A stretch of 64,000 nt of DNA, from assembly GCA_021648845.1 (NCBI GenBank), contig JAKJHY010000001.1, positions 372,001 to 436,000 of the forward strand, read 5' to 3'. The stretch comes from Mycobacterium sp. MBM (GTDB lineage Bacteria > Actinomycetota > Actinomycetes > Mycobacteriales > Mycobacteriaceae). The notes under the pieces were generated by a model that was given only the letters and a program-made list of their open reading frames with translations, was not told the origin of the DNA and searched no databases. The position numbers and the translations under genes are program-made. Position 1 is the first letter of the stretch, and the number at the start of each line of letters is the position of its first letter. Positions 9,418-20,101 of this stretch are shown in pieces.

Positions 9418-10866
9418 ATGGTGACGAATACACAGCCCAAACCGACCACCACGGACACCGGTATCCCGGTCTACAGCGACGAGCATTCCCTGACCATCGG
9501 CCCCGACGGCCCGATCCTGCTGCAGGATCACTACCTGATCGAGCAGATGGCCAACTTCAATCGGGAGCGGATCCCGGAGCGCCAACCGCACGCCAAGGGC
9601 GGGGGCGCCTTCGGCCATTTCGAGGTGACCGGAGACGTCAGCGCGTACACCAAGGCCGCATTCCTGCAGCCCGGGGCGAAAACCGAGACGCTCACCAGGT
9701 TCTCCACCGTCGCCGGTGAGCGCGGCAGCCCGGACACCTGGCGCGATCCCCGCGGGTTCGCCACCAAGTTCTACACATCGGACGGCAACTTCGACATGGT
9801 CGGTAACAACACCCCGGTGTTCTTCATCCGCGACCCGATGAAATTTCAGCATTTCATCCGGTCGCAGAAACGCCGGGCCGCCAACAACCTGCGCGACCAC
9901 GATATGCAGTGGGACTTCTGGACGTTGTCGCCGGAGTCGGCGCACCAGGTGACCTGGTTGATGGGCGACCGCGGGATCCCACGCACCTGGCGTCACATGA
10001 ACGGCTACTCCAGCCACACCTACAGCTGGATCAATGCCGCCGGCGAGATCTTCTGGGTGAAGTACCACTTCATTTCCGATCAGGGCATCGAGTTCCTCAC
10101 CCAAGACGAGGGCGATCAGATGGCCGGCCAGGACGGTGACGCTCACCAGCGCGACCTGTTCGACTCGATCGAACGCGGCGAGTTCCCCAGCTGGACGTTG
10201 AAGATGCAGATCATGCCGTTCGAGGACGCCAAGAATTACCGGTTCAACCCGTTCGACCTGACCAAGGTGTGGCCGCACGGCGATTACCCGCTGATCGATG
10301 TCGGCAAGCTGACCCTGGATCGCAACGTCACCGACTATCACACCGAGATGGAGCAGGCGGCATTCGAGCCGAACAACGCGGTGCCGGGTACCGGGCTGAG
10401 CCCGGACAAGATGCTGCTGGCGCGGGACTTCTCCTACTCCGACGCGCACCGCGCCCGGCTCGGGGTGAACTATCGCCAGATCCCGGTGAACACCCCGAAG
10501 ACCGAGGTCAACAGCTACTCCAAGGACGGGGCGATGCGGGTCACCAACGTCACCGACCCGGTGTACGCACCGAACTCCTACGGCGGGCCGAAGGCCGATC
10601 CGTCACGCACCGGCGAGCCGCTGTGGCATGCCGACGGCGCCATGGTGCGTTCGGCATACTCCCTGCACGCCGAGGACGACGACTGGGGTCAGGCGGGCAC
10701 GCTGGTGCGCGAGGTGCTCGACGACGCGGCGCGCGACCGGCTGGTCTCCAATATTGCCGGTCATCTCTCCGACGGGGTGTCCGATGCGGTGTTGGAGCGC
10801 GCCTTCGAGTACTGGCGCAACGTGGACAAGGATCTCGGCGACAGGGTCGCCGCCGCGGTCAAGTAG
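9418..10866 (+). CDS. katA: Monofunctional haem catalase (small subunit type)
   Basis: 482 residues. It breaks hydrogen peroxide down to water and oxygen. The distal haem His58 lies in [37 protein letters not shown] is the conserved following block, and the proximal haem ligand is Tyr340 in [14 protein letters not shown]. The length fits the small-subunit (clade 3) catalases. The ATG at 9418 has a strong GAGAGGAG; the open frame runs far upstream only as a shadow. It stands alone, divergent from the urc operon, and ends at a perfect hairpin. Confidence 0.96.
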   Translation: MVTNTQPKPTTTDTGIPVYSDEHSLTIGPDGPILLQDHYLIEQMANFNRERIPERQPHAKGGGAFGHFEVTGDVSAYTKAAFLQPGAKTETLTRFSTVAGERGSPDTWRDPRGFATKFYTSDGNFDMVGNNTPVFFIRDPMKFQHFIRSQKRRAANNLRDHDMQWDFWTLSPESAHQVTWLMGDRGIPRTWRHMNGYSSHTYSWINAAGEIFWVKYHFISDQGIEFLTQDEGDQMAGQDGDAHQRDLFDSIERGEFPSWTLKMQIMPFEDAKNYRFNPFDLTKVWPHGDYPLIDVGKLTLDRNVTDYHTEMEQAAFEPNNAVPGTGLSPDKMLLARDFSYSDAHRARLGVNYRQIPVNTPKTEVNSYSKDGAMRVTNVTDPVYAPNSYGGPKADPSRTGEPLWHADGAMVRSAYSLHAEDDDWGQAGTLVREVLDDAARDRLVSNIAGHLSDGVSDAVLERAFEYWRNVDKDLGDRVAAAVK

Positions 10867-10875
10867 CGCCACGAC

Positions 10876-10923
10876 GGTGCGCTCAGATCACGGATTCGGC
10901 TGAATTCGCGATCTGAGCGCACC
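10876..10923. terminator. Bidirectional hairpin between katA and choD
   Basis: A perfect 14-bp inverted repeat (GGTGCGCTCAGATC at 10876-10889 and its complement at 10910-10923) with a 20-nt loop lies in the 69-bp gap between the convergent katA and choD genes. No T-run follows either arm, which is common for mycobacterial terminators. Confidence 0.7.
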
Positions 10924-10935
10924 TCGCAGTAAGAC

Positions 10936-12693
10936 TCAGCCGGCCTGCGGCGAGCTGGACAGCTGCGAGGTCACCGGAAAGATCGGCAACCTGCGCAGCG
11001 CGGCCGGGGCATCGGCCGGCACGACGGGCCGGACCGGCGCGATGGGGTCCAGCCGGCGATAGGGCTCACCCTGCGCTGGGCGCTGATCGGCCTCGCCCTT
11101 GTTCGGCCACAACGCGGCGGCCCGTTCGGCCTGGGCGGTGATCGACAACGACGGATTCACCCCGAGGTTGGCCGAAATCGCCGCTCCGTCCACCACGTAC
11201 AGCGTCGGGTAGTGGTACACGCGCTGATACGGGTCGATAACCCCGGTCTCCGCGCTGTCGCCGATGGCCGCCCCGCCGAGGAAGTGGGCGGTGAGCGGAA
11301 TGTTGAACAGTTCGCCCCAGGTGCCGCCGGCCACCCCGTCGATCTTCTCGGCGATGCGGCGGGTGACCTCGTTACCGGCCGGGATCCAGGATGGGTTGGG
11401 CAGGCCGTGACCCTGCTTGCTGTCCAGCATCCGGTAGCCGAACCAGGTTTTGCGGGTGAACGTGGTGATCGAGTTGTCCAGGTGCTGCATGACCAGCGCG
11501 ATCATCGTGCGCTCACTCCACCGGCGCGGGTTGAGCAGGCGCAGCGTTCCGCGCCGGTCGGCCCTGGCCGTCGCGACGAGTTGCTTCCAGCGCGGCACAT
11601 CGGTGCCCTCCGGGCCGGTGCCGTCGGTCATCAGGGTCTGCAGCAGACCCATCGCATTCGATCCCTTGCCGTAGCGGCACGGTTCGACATGCGTGTCGGC
11701 GGTCGGGTGGATCGACGAGGTGATCGCGACACCGTGGGTGAGGTTGAGGTCCTCGCCGACGGTCAGCCGTCCCGCGCCGACGATCGACTCGGAGTTGGTC
11801 CGGGTCAGGACGCCGAGACGGGATGACAGCTTGTCCAATTTCCCGTGGTCGCGCATCCGGAAAAGTAGCTTCTGGGTGCCGTAGGTCCCGGCCGCCAGGA
11901 TCAGGTGGTTGGCCGTGAAGGTTTTCTTGCGGCGGCGCAGCTTGCCTCCGGTTCGCACCGTGTGCACCTCCCACACGCCGTCGGGCCGCTGGGAGAACTC
12001 GCGCACCGAGGTCAGCGGATGCACCTGCGCACCGGCCGATTCCGCCAAGCCGAGGTAGTTCTTCAGCAGGGTGTTCTTGGCGCCATGCCGGCAGCCTGTC
12101 ATGCACTCGCCGCACTCGATGCAGCCGGTGCGGGCCGGTCCGGCACCGCCGAAGTAGGGATCGGGCACGGTCTTGCCGGGTGTCTTCTCGCCGTTTTCGC
12201 CGAAGAACACCCCCACCGGGGTCGGGACGAAGGTGTCGCCCACCCCCATGTCCTCGGCGACCTCTTTCATGATCCGGTCGGCATCGGTGAACGTGGGGTT
12301 GGTGACGACGCCGAGCATGCGCTTGGCCTGGTCGTAGTGCGGCATGAGCTCATCGCGCCAGTCGGTGATGTCACGCCACTGTGGGTCGGCGAAGAACGGC
12401 TCCGGCGGCACGTAGAGGGTGTTGGCATAGTTCAGCGAGCCGCCGCCGACGCCGGCTCCGGCCAGGATCATGCAGTTGCGCAGCAGGTGGATGCGCTGGA
12501 TGCCGTACATCCCGAACTGCGGTGCCCACAGGAACTTGCGCAAATTCCAGGAGGTCTTGGCGAAGTCCGCATCGGCAAACCTGCGGCCGGCCTCCAGCAC
12601 TCCCACGCGGTATCCCTTTTCGGTGAGCCGCAGGGCGCTGACGCTGCCGCCGAATCCCGAGCCGATGATCAAGACGTCATAGTCAGGCTGCAT
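10936..12693 (-). CDS. choD: GMC-type oxidoreductase, ChoD (putative cholesterol oxidase)
   Basis: 585 residues. The FAD-binding Rossmann motif is DVLIIGSGFGGSVSALRL at the N-terminus, and GAGVGGGSLNYANTL is the GMC signature near residue 80. The C-terminus VDGAAISANLGVNPSLSITAQAERAA is typical of the mycobacterial Rv3409c group. Residues about 190-205 hold four cysteines as C-x2-C-x2-C-x3-C, a ferredoxin-like pattern. Despite the name, cholesterol oxidase activity of this group is not firmly shown. Start is ATG 12693; a GTG lies one codon upstream. Confidence 0.9.
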   Translation of the reverse strand: MQPDYDVLIIGSGFGGSVSALRLTEKGYRVGVLEAGRRFADADFAKTSWNLRKFLWAPQFGMYGIQRIHLLRNCMILAGAGVGGGSLNYANTLYVPPEPFFADPQWRDITDWRDELMPHYDQAKRMLGVVTNPTFTDADRIMKEVAEDMGVGDTFVPTPVGVFFGENGEKTPGKTVPDPYFGGAGPARTGCIECGECMTGCRHGAKNTLLKNYLGLAESAGAQVHPLTSVREFSQRPDGVWEVHTVRTGGKLRRRKKTFTANHLILAAGTYGTQKLLFRMRDHGKLDKLSSRLGVLTRTNSESIVGAGRLTVGEDLNLTHGVAITSSIHPTADTHVEPCRYGKGSNAMGLLQTLMTDGTGPEGTDVPRWKQLVATARADRRGTLRLLNPRRWSERTMIALVMQHLDNSITTFTRKTWFGYRMLDSKQGHGLPNPSWIPAGNEVTRRIAEKIDGVAGGTWGELFNIPLTAHFLGGAAIGDSAETGVIDPYQRVYHYPTLYVVDGAAISANLGVNPSLSITAQAERAAALWPNKGEADQRPAQGEPYRRLDPIAPVRPVVPADAPAALRRLPIFPVTSQLSSSPQAG

Positions 12694-12762
12694 CACACCA
12701 GTATGACGCTACCGGCAGGTAACTTTCTAGACAGGAGGGCCTAACTTGTAAAGAGTTTCCCT

Positions 12763-13902
12763 CTACGATCCGACGGTCAGGCCGACCTTCTGGAATTCCT
12801 TCAGATCGCAGTACCCGGCCTTGGCCATCGACCGGCGCAGCCCGCCCACCAGGTTCAGCGAGCCGAACGGATCGTCCGACGGGCCGTTGAGCACCTTCGA
12901 CAGTGGCGGCCGCTGCCCGAGCCCGACCTGCAGCAGTGCACCGCGCGGCAAGGACGGGTGCGCCGCCGCCGATGGCCAGAACCAGCCGCCTCCCTGGGCC
13001 TCCTCGGCCACCGCCAACGGAGTCCCCAGCATCACGGCGTCCGCACCGCAGGCGATCGCCTTGGCCAGATCGCCGGAGGTGTGGATGTCACCGTCGGCCA
13101 GCACGTGCACGTATCGGCCGCCGGTCTCGTCGAGATATTCGCGCCGGGCGGCCGCCGCATCCGCGATCGCGGTGGCCATCGGCACGCTGATGCCCAGCAC
13201 CTCGTCGGAGGTGGTGACCCCGGAGGTGGAGCCGTACCCGACGATGACGCCGGCCGCGCCGGTGCGCATCAGGTGCAGGGCGGTGCGATGGTCGAGCACG
13301 CCACCGGCCACCACCGGCACGTCGAGCTCGGAGATGAAGGTCTTCAGGTTGAGCGGCTCGCCGGTGCCGTCGTGATCCTTGGCGACCCGCTCGGCTGAGA
13401 TGATGGTGCCCTGGATGACGAGCAGGTCCAGACCGGCCGCCACCAGCGCCGGGGTCAGCGCGGCGGCATTCTGCGGACTGACCCGCACCGCGGTGGTCAC
13501 CCCGGACTCCCGGATGCGTGCCACGGCGGCACCCAGCAACTCGGGGTCCAGCGGCGCCGCGTGCAGTTCCTGCAGCAGGCGGATCGGGGCGGATTCATCG
13601 GATGCGCCGGCCGCTACGTCGGTGACCTGGGCGATCTTCGCCTCGACATCGGCATGCCTGCCGATCAGACCCTCACCGTTGAGCACCCCCAGGCCGCCGA
13701 GGCGACCCATCTCGATGGCGAACTCGACCGAGACCAGCGCATCGGTGGGGTGTGCGAGCACCGGGATCTCGAACCGGTAGGCATCGAGCTGCCAGGCCGT
13801 CGAGACATCCTTGGACGACCGGGTCCGGCGGGCCGGCACGATGTTGATGTCGTCGAGTTCATAGGTCCGGCGGGCTGTTCTGCCCATGCCGATTTCGACC
13901 AT
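12763..13902 (-). CDS. guaB3: GuaB3, CBS-less IMP dehydrogenase family protein
   Basis: 379 residues. MVEIGMGRTARRTYELDDINIVP and RRTRSSKDVSTAWQLDAYRFEIPV are the hallmarks of mycobacterial GuaB3 (Rv3410c). A TIM barrel is present with the phosphate loop GADAVMLGTPLA. Unlike GuaB2 there is no CBS pair and no SICTTR catalytic-cysteine loop, so its activity is uncertain. An ATG at 13911 is an alternative start. It follows guaB2 by 62 bp on the same strand. Confidence 0.93.
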   Translation of the reverse strand: MVEIGMGRTARRTYELDDINIVPARRTRSSKDVSTAWQLDAYRFEIPVLAHPTDALVSVEFAIEMGRLGGLGVLNGEGLIGRHADVEAKIAQVTDVAAGASDESAPIRLLQELHAAPLDPELLGAAVARIRESGVTTAVRVSPQNAAALTPALVAAGLDLLVIQGTIISAERVAKDHDGTGEPLNLKTFISELDVPVVAGGVLDHRTALHLMRTGAAGVIVGYGSTSGVTTSDEVLGISVPMATAIADAAAARREYLDETGGRYVHVLADGDIHTSGDLAKAIACGADAVMLGTPLAVAEEAQGGGWFWPSAAAHPSLPRGALLQVGLGQRPPLSKVLNGPSDDPFGSLNLVGGLRRSMAKAGYCDLKEFQKVGLTVGS

Positions 13903-13964
13903 GTCACGCATGTACGGGATGCCTTTCGGGCTGCTGAGTCTGCGGTTGCCGGCGCAAGCGCTCG

Positions 13965-15551
<1,587 letters not shown>

Positions 15552-15671
15552 CTATCGGCAGGGACCCCGACGTTCGCGGCCACGCCGCGGGTCGGCGTCC
15601 CCGGCGCGGAAAGCCGCGGCACGCGGGGGAACCGGTGGCGCGAAAGCTGCGGGGCTGCGTAGGCTAGATCC

Positions 15672-16076
15672 GTGCGAGATGACCTCCCGCCCGGCCTGCC
15701 GCCCGACCCGTTCGCCGATGACCCGTCCGATCCATCGGCGGCCCTCGACGCGATCGAGCCCGGGCTGCCGTTGGATGCGCAGGAACGCAGTGCCGTGGAA
15801 GCGGACCTGGCCGACCTGGCGGTATACGAGGCGTTGTTGGCGCACAGGGGGATTCGCGGCCTCGTGGTGTGCTGTGACGAATGCCAGCAGGACCACTACC
15901 ACGACTGGGACATGCTGCGCGCGAATCTGCTGCAGCTACTCGTCGACGGTACGGTGCGCCCCCATGAGCCGGCCTACGATCCCGAGCCCGATGCCTACGT
16001 GACCTGGGATTACTGCCGCGGCTACGCCGATGCCTCGCTGAACGAGGCCACCTCGGAGCCGGACGGCTACCGCTGA
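15672..16076 (+). CDS. DUF5319-type conserved actinobacterial protein (Rv3412-like)
   Basis: 134 residues from a GTG. An acidic, proline-rich N-terminus precedes a domain with VVCCDECQQDHYHDWDMLRANL. The paired cysteines and histidines (C-C-x2-C-x3-H-x-H) suggest metal binding, which is inference. Position between guaB2 and rsdA/sigD is the same as Rv3412 in M. tuberculosis. Function is unknown. The gene is monocistronic and convergent with rsdA. Confidence 0.85.
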   Translation: MRDDLPPGLPPDPFADDPSDPSAALDAIEPGLPLDAQERSAVEADLADLAVYEALLAHRGIRGLVVCCDECQQDHYHDWDMLRANLLQLLVDGTVRPHEPAYDPEPDAYVTWDYCRGYADASLNEATSEPDGYR

Positions 16077-16083
16077 TCTGAGG

Positions 16084-17325
16084 TTATTCGCCGTCGGCGG
16101 GAACCGGCACCGTGGTGGTCGTGATCACCGTCGGCGCGGGTGCGTCCTGCACGGATTCGGCGGCCGGCGCTGATGTCACCGCCGGCGCCTCCTGGTCCAC
16201 CGGCGGTTCGGCATCGGCCGGCGCAGCCGGTGTCGACGGCGGAACGCTGGCCCGCGGCGACGGCGCCACCGATGTCGGTTGCGTCACCACGGTGGTGGTC
16301 GTCGTCGGCGCGGCACTCGTCGTGGACGCTGTCGTCGGCGCGGCACTCGTCGTCGTAGGTGTCGTCGGCGCAGCACTCGTCGTCGGTGTCGTCGTCGCGG
16401 CACTCGTCGTCGGTGTCGACGGCGCGGCACTCGTCGTCGGTGTCGACGTCGACGACTGCGGGGTCGACGTCTCCGAGGCCGAGGTCTCCGACACCGCCGT
16501 CTCCGAGGTAGAGGTCGAGGTTTCCGATACGGCCGTCTCCGAGGTCGATGTCTGCGAGGTCGATGTCTGCGAGGTCGATGTCTCCGAGGTCACCGTGCTG
16601 GAGAGCACCTCGGGACCCGGGGTCGTGGTGGCCGTGACGCTGTCCTCGATCACCGGCACCGGCAGCAACGTCAACGGCGACTCGGGCAGTGCCGGCAACG
16701 GCTCCCCCGGCGGGGGCAGGGTGGCGGCAGGGTCCTGCTCAACAACCTTGTAGGTCAACGCATTCCACTGCTGAATCAGGTCCTGCTTCTGTTCGACCCG
16801 ATCGACGCTCTGCACGGTCGCCGACAGTGCGGCCAGCTTGTCCTGCGCCTGATCCCACTGGCCCTGGTCGACCAGTTGCTGCACCTGGGCCAGTTCGGTC
16901 TGGGCCGCCAGGACGACCGCGTCGTCGCGGGAGGCGCGTTCCTCGCCGAAAAGCATGCTGCGCACGCCGTACAGACCGTCACCGGGTGCAGCCGCGAACA
17001 CCGCGGTACCGAAGCCACCGAGGCACAGCACGGCGGCGGCCGCCGAACCGACGACCGCCAACGACAGCCGGTTGCGGCGCGCGGGGGCCGCGGTCGCGTC
17101 CACCAGGGCCGCGGTGGCCGCTGCGGGAGTGAGGACGTGGTCCATCGGCACCTGGCGGACCTCGTCCCGCCAGCCCGACAGCAGGAACGCCAGATCGGCG
17201 TCACCGCGGTCGGTGGAGAACACCGGCTGCTCGGCGGCCAACGCGTCGAGAAACTTGTCCGCCCGGTTGATGTCGTTGAGGGAGGGATCACCGCCGTTGG
17301 CGGTCCAGCGACCGAAATCAGGCAT
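16084..17325 (-). CDS. rsdA: Anti-sigma-D factor RsdA
   Basis: 413 residues. The N-terminal ~80 residues (LNDINRADKFLDALAAEQPV, FLLSGWRDEVRQVPMD) form the sigma-binding cytosolic domain. One membrane segment follows at about 90-112 (LAVVGSAAAAVLCLGGFGTAVF), then a long extracytoplasmic Thr/Ser/Pro/Ala-rich tail with many short repeats. ATG 17325 has GGGAGG 5 nt upstream and overlaps the sigD stop by 8 bp, so the pair is translationally coupled. RsdA is known to hold SigD inactive until degraded. The tail is unusually repetitive and long. Confidence 0.9.
   Translation of the reverse strand: MPDFGRWTANGGDPSLNDINRADKFLDALAAEQPVFSTDRGDADLAFLLSGWRDEVRQVPMDHVLTPAAATAALVDATAAPARRNRLSLAVVGSAAAAVLCLGGFGTAVFAAAPGDGLYGVRSMLFGEERASRDDAVVLAAQTELAQVQQLVDQGQWDQAQDKLAALSATVQSVDRVEQKQDLIQQWNALTYKVVEQDPAATLPPPGEPLPALPESPLTLLPVPVIEDSVTATTTPGPEVLSSTVTSETSTSQTSTSQTSTSETAVSETSTSTSETAVSETSASETSTPQSSTSTPTTSAAPSTPTTSAATTTPTTSAAPTTPTTTSAAPTTASTTSAAPTTTTTVVTQPTSVAPSPRASVPPSTPAAPADAEPPVDQEAPAVTSAPAAESVQDAPAPTVITTTTVPVPADGE
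16541..16585. repeat. 15-bp tandem repeats within rsdA
   Basis: Three units of GAGGTCGATGTCTGC (last unit one base different) encode repeated Ser/Thr/Glu/Gln pentapeptides in the RsdA tail. They lie within a wider Thr/Ser/Ala/Pro repeat region at about 16270-16610. Copy number is likely to vary between strains. Confidence 0.75.
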
Positions 17326-17893
17326 GCTCACCTCCCGTTGTGATCTCCGACTTCAGTCGGGCTAATGCTCTGTGCTGGGCGACTCGCACCGCCCCTGGGG
17401 TACTTCCGACCGCTTCCGCGGTCTCCTCTGCGCTCATCCCGACGACCACGCGCAGGATGAGGATTTCGCGTTGCTTGTCCGGAAGGATCGACAGCAGTTT
17501 CTCCATCCGGGCCGATGCGTCGGCGTCGAGCGCCAACTGCTCGGGACCGGCCTCGCCGGAGTACCGCTCCGGCACGTTGTCGGTGGGCTCGGCACGGTTT
17601 CGCGCCGAAGCCCGGTGGGCATCGGCAAGCTTGTGCGCAGCAATGCCGTACACGAAGGCCAGGAACGGGCGTCCCTGATCCTTGTAGCGCGGCAACGCCG
17701 TGATGGCGGCCAAGCACACCTCCTGCGCAATGTCGTCTGCGGACAGACCACTTCGTTCAGCTGACCCGATCCGCGCCCGGCAGTACCGGACGATGATCGG
17801 GCGGATGGTCTCCAAGACCACCCGGAGAGCTTCACGATCCCCCGCCACGGCATCAGCGACGACAGCATCGAGACGTTCTCCCGAAATTGTCAT
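17318..17893 (-). CDS. sigD: ECF RNA polymerase sigma factor SigD
   Basis: 191 residues. Region 2 is present (ADDIAQEVCLAAITALPRYKD with FLAFVYGIAAHKLADAHR). Region 4 is the helix-turn-helix ILILRVVVGMSAEETAEAVGSTPGAVRVAQHRALARL. Start ATG 17893 has GGAGAG about 10 nt upstream; longer in-frame starts exist but lack a good site. It is followed directly by its anti-sigma gene rsdA. In M. tuberculosis SigD belongs to the stringent/stationary-phase network. Confidence 0.95.
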   Translation of the reverse strand: MTISGERLDAVVADAVAGDREALRVVLETIRPIIVRYCRARIGSAERSGLSADDIAQEVCLAAITALPRYKDQGRPFLAFVYGIAAHKLADAHRASARNRAEPTDNVPERYSGEAGPEQLALDADASARMEKLLSILPDKQREILILRVVVGMSAEETAEAVGSTPGAVRVAQHRALARLKSEITTGGEHA

Positions 17894-17981
17894 CGTCGTT
17901 GATCTCTCCAGCGTTACGGATGGGACGTGCGCGGACGTGTGCGTCAGATAAACACTAACGATCGCGATGGGGTGAACCGGC

Positions 17982-18785
17982 TCAGCGACGCGACCACACG
18001 CCGCCTCCGCGTCGCACTGTATCGGCGGCGGCGTCCCGGGCGGCGATGACCTGCGGGGTGGACAGCGTGGCACTGCCGATATCGGCGAGCAGGCAGGCCA
18101 GCGCCCAGCGCAGCGGTATCAGTGCCAATCGTGCCGTCTGCGCGAACGCGGCGTCGGCGACGTCGCGGGACGCATCGAGGCGGCCGGCACAACACAGCGC
18201 GGCCGCCAGCACCACCTGAGATTTGACGGTGTGGCGCGCCGAGCCGAACGTGTCGGCCAGCGCGGCGGCGTTCTCGGCGTGCGCGACGGCGGCGGCGCCG
18301 TCACCGCCGGCCATGGCGAGTTCGGCCGCGACCCAGCCCAGCCGCACCGCTTGCCGCGGGGCGGCGCCCGGATCGACTAGCGCCCCGGCGCGCTGCAGCA
18401 GACGTTCCGAGGCCGCGAGCCGTCGGACGCCCAGGGCGTCGGCGGCCAGTCCGATGAGTGCGTCGGCACCGGCCTCCGGATCGTCACCGGCGAGCAACCA
18501 GGCCCGCCCGTCCCAGCCACGCGCCCGGTCGTGGCCGCCGAGCTGCCGCACGAACGAGGCCCGGGTGCTGTAGGCGAGGGACACCATCGGTGCGGACGGG
18601 CCCGTGCGAATGATGTGGTCGAGTTCGTGCAGCGCAACGCCGTAGCGGCCCTGACCGCCGGAAGCGACGGCGCGCAGCCAGCGATCGCGCGCGGTGCGGG
18701 CCACGGGAAGCGGCCAGAGCTGCGGTCGGGTGCCGAAAGCGGCGTCGGCCAGACGGTCGGACACGGAGGATTTCGGGCTGGCCAT
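17982..18785 (-). CDS. Conserved mycobacterial protein, Rv3415c-like
   Basis: 267 residues. Alanine- and arginine-rich alpha-helical protein with repeated helical pairs (RAVASGGQGRYGVALHELD, ALIGLAADALGVRRLAASERLL, AAVAHAENAAALADTFG) that look like divergent TPR units. No signal peptide or catalytic motif is visible. It sits directly upstream of sigD on the same strand with an 88-bp gap. This is the arrangement of Rv3415c in M. tuberculosis. Function is unknown. Confidence 0.8.
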   Translation of the reverse strand: MASPKSSVSDRLADAAFGTRPQLWPLPVARTARDRWLRAVASGGQGRYGVALHELDHIIRTGPSAPMVSLAYSTRASFVRQLGGHDRARGWDGRAWLLAGDDPEAGADALIGLAADALGVRRLAASERLLQRAGALVDPGAAPRQAVRLGWVAAELAMAGGDGAAAVAHAENAAALADTFGSARHTVKSQVVLAAALCCAGRLDASRDVADAAFAQTARLALIPLRWALACLLADIGSATLSTPQVIAARDAAADTVRRGGGVWSRR

Positions 18786-19182
18786 CGCACCGGACGCTAT
18801 CAATGACGGCGTGCCGGCCGAAAAAGAGTGACCAATTCGACCTTGGTTAACAGTTGATGGTCGGCATGTTACCGGTAGGTCAACTCGCGAGATGGCGGGA
18901 AAGCGTCGAATCCGAGCGAGCTGGGAAAATGCGGTCAGGTGACCGACTGTCGACGTGCGTGAACCATCCGCTGCATTGCTCGCACGTGAATATGGTGAAC
19001 GTGACGTAAATTCATGGCCCCCAAAGCCGCCTTTACGCAGCGAGCCTGGGTATTGACGGTTTTTCGGTAGCCCTTCTACGTTGTGTGCACGAGATGTCAT
19101 CGGCGACATGTGCTCGGTTCAGTTCCGCGACTCACGCACTGCAGCGTCTTCGCGAAAAGGGTGCGAAGAGAGGGGTTTTCAC
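18786..19182. other. 397-bp intergenic region with divergent promoters
   Basis: Separates the Rv3415c-like gene (minus) from whiB3 (plus). It holds the candidate whiB3 promoter and a ~95-nt whiB3 leader. Possible open frames here are short and lack ribosome sites. No repeat or RNA gene is seen in the first 260 bp. Confidence 0.6.
19053..19082 (+). promoter_or_regulatory. Candidate whiB3 promoter
   Basis: TTGACG at 19053-19058 and TACGTT at 19077-19082 are separated by 18 bp. A start about 7 nt after the -10 box would give a leader of roughly 95 nt before the whiB3 ATG. Confidence 0.5.
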
Positions 19183-19473
19183 ATGCCACAGCCGCAGCAA
19201 CTGCCCGGACCCAACGCCGACATCTGGGATTGGCAAATGGCGGGCCACTGCCGGGGCGTCGATTCGTCGATGTTCTTCCATCCCGACGGTGAGCGCGGTC
19301 GCGCTCGGGCACAACGCGAGATGCGCGCCAAGGAATTGTGCCGTGCATGCCCGGTGATCACCCAGTGCCGCTCACACGCCCTTTCGGTCGGCGAGCCGTA
19401 TGGAATCTGGGGCGGCCTGTCCGAATCCGAACGCGAACTGCTGCTCAAGCGTGGGATGCGCCGCAGCGCCTGA
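19183..19473 (+). CDS. whiB3: WhiB3 iron-sulfur redox regulator
   Basis: 96 residues. The four cluster cysteines are Cys23, Cys53, Cys56 and Cys62 (C-x29-C-x2-C-x5-C). The turn motif GIWGG is followed by a basic C-terminus (LLLKRGMRR) for DNA contact. The W-x-W near the N-terminus is also WhiB-like. ATG 19183 has GAGAGGGG upstream. WhiB3 senses O2/NO through a 4Fe-4S cluster and binds the principal sigma factor in mycobacteria. The gene keeps its M. tuberculosis position, but four accessory genes separate it from groEL1. Confidence 0.96.
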   Translation: MPQPQQLPGPNADIWDWQMAGHCRGVDSSMFFHPDGERGRARAQREMRAKELCRACPVITQCRSHALSVGEPYGIWGGLSESERELLLKRGMRRSA

Positions 19474-19489
19474 CCTCAACTCTGCTCGA

Positions 19490-19541
19490 GCAGACACGGA
19501 TGGCCTCTCAGACACCCGTTTGAGGGGCCATACGTGTCTGC
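19490..19541 (+). terminator. Hairpin terminator after whiB3
   Basis: GCAGACACG at 19490-19498 pairs with CGTGTCTGC at 19533-19541. The inner ATGGCC/GGCCAT and CTCA/TGAG arms extend it to about 20 pairs with one mismatch and one G.U. The loop is about 10 nt. No T-run follows. Confidence 0.75.
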
Positions 19542-19580
19542 ACGTGTAACTGGGGCGTCTTCGGCACCGATCACATTCAT

Positions 19581-20063
19581 GTGAACTCTTTCCGGCTCGC
19601 CGGCTTCGGCACGCTGGCGCTCGGCGCCGTCCTGACAGCGGCCCCCGCCCAGGCCACGCCGCCGCCCACGCTATGCGCGCCCGACGCCGTCTGCACCGTG
19701 CGGTTGACCTCGGTGACCGCCGACGTCGTCGACGGCACGATCACCGGCACACCGGTCGGCAGCACGCAGGCGATAACCCTGGCCGGACAGGCGGACGCCT
19801 ATCTGATGTCCGACGGGTTCGGCGACACCCCGCCGGACCCCATACGGACGTGGGACACCACCATCGATCAGGTCGAGGGCCTCGACACCTCCCCCGCCGA
19901 CCCCAACTGGTACGGCAACGCCAAGGCCCGGGTGTTTCTGCCCAGGACCCTCAACGACCTGGCCACTCGGTTTCCACCCCAGAGCCTGCTCGTTCGGTTC
20001 CGCGACGATGAGACACACCCGGGCGCCCTCACGCTGGTGTCCATTCAGCCCTCGCTCCGATGA
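19581..20063 (+). CDS. Small secreted protein, unrecognised
   Basis: 160 residues from a GTG. A Sec signal peptide is clear: NSFRLAGFGTLALGAVLTAAPAQA with cleavage after A-Q-A. The mature part begins TPPPTLCAPDAVCTVRL, so two cysteines may form a disulfide. The rest contains ITGTPVGSTQAITLAGQADAYL and RTWDTTIDQVEGLDTSPADPNWYGNA, with no family I recognise. No ribosome site is obvious. It is one of four genes inserted between whiB3 and groEL1. Confidence 0.65.
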   Translation: MNSFRLAGFGTLALGAVLTAAPAQATPPPTLCAPDAVCTVRLTSVTADVVDGTITGTPVGSTQAITLAGQADAYLMSDGFGDTPPDPIRTWDTTIDQVEGLDTSPADPNWYGNAKARVFLPRTLNDLATRFPPQSLLVRFRDDETHPGALTLVSIQPSLR

Positions 20064-20101
20064 TCGGCCACCGACTGGGGCGCCCACGCGTATTGCGCGC
20101 G

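Noticed and set aside
15603..15652. Imperfect direct repeats (GGCGCG(G)AAAGC(C/T)GCGG) between guaB2 and the DUF5319 gene
   Set aside because: Only two GC-rich copies with differences and no promoter relation that I could see; likely chance in this composition.
16100..17343. Plus-strand open frames across the rsdA repeat region
   Set aside because: Their valine- or arginine-rich low-complexity products are reverse-strand readings of the Thr/Ser repeats.
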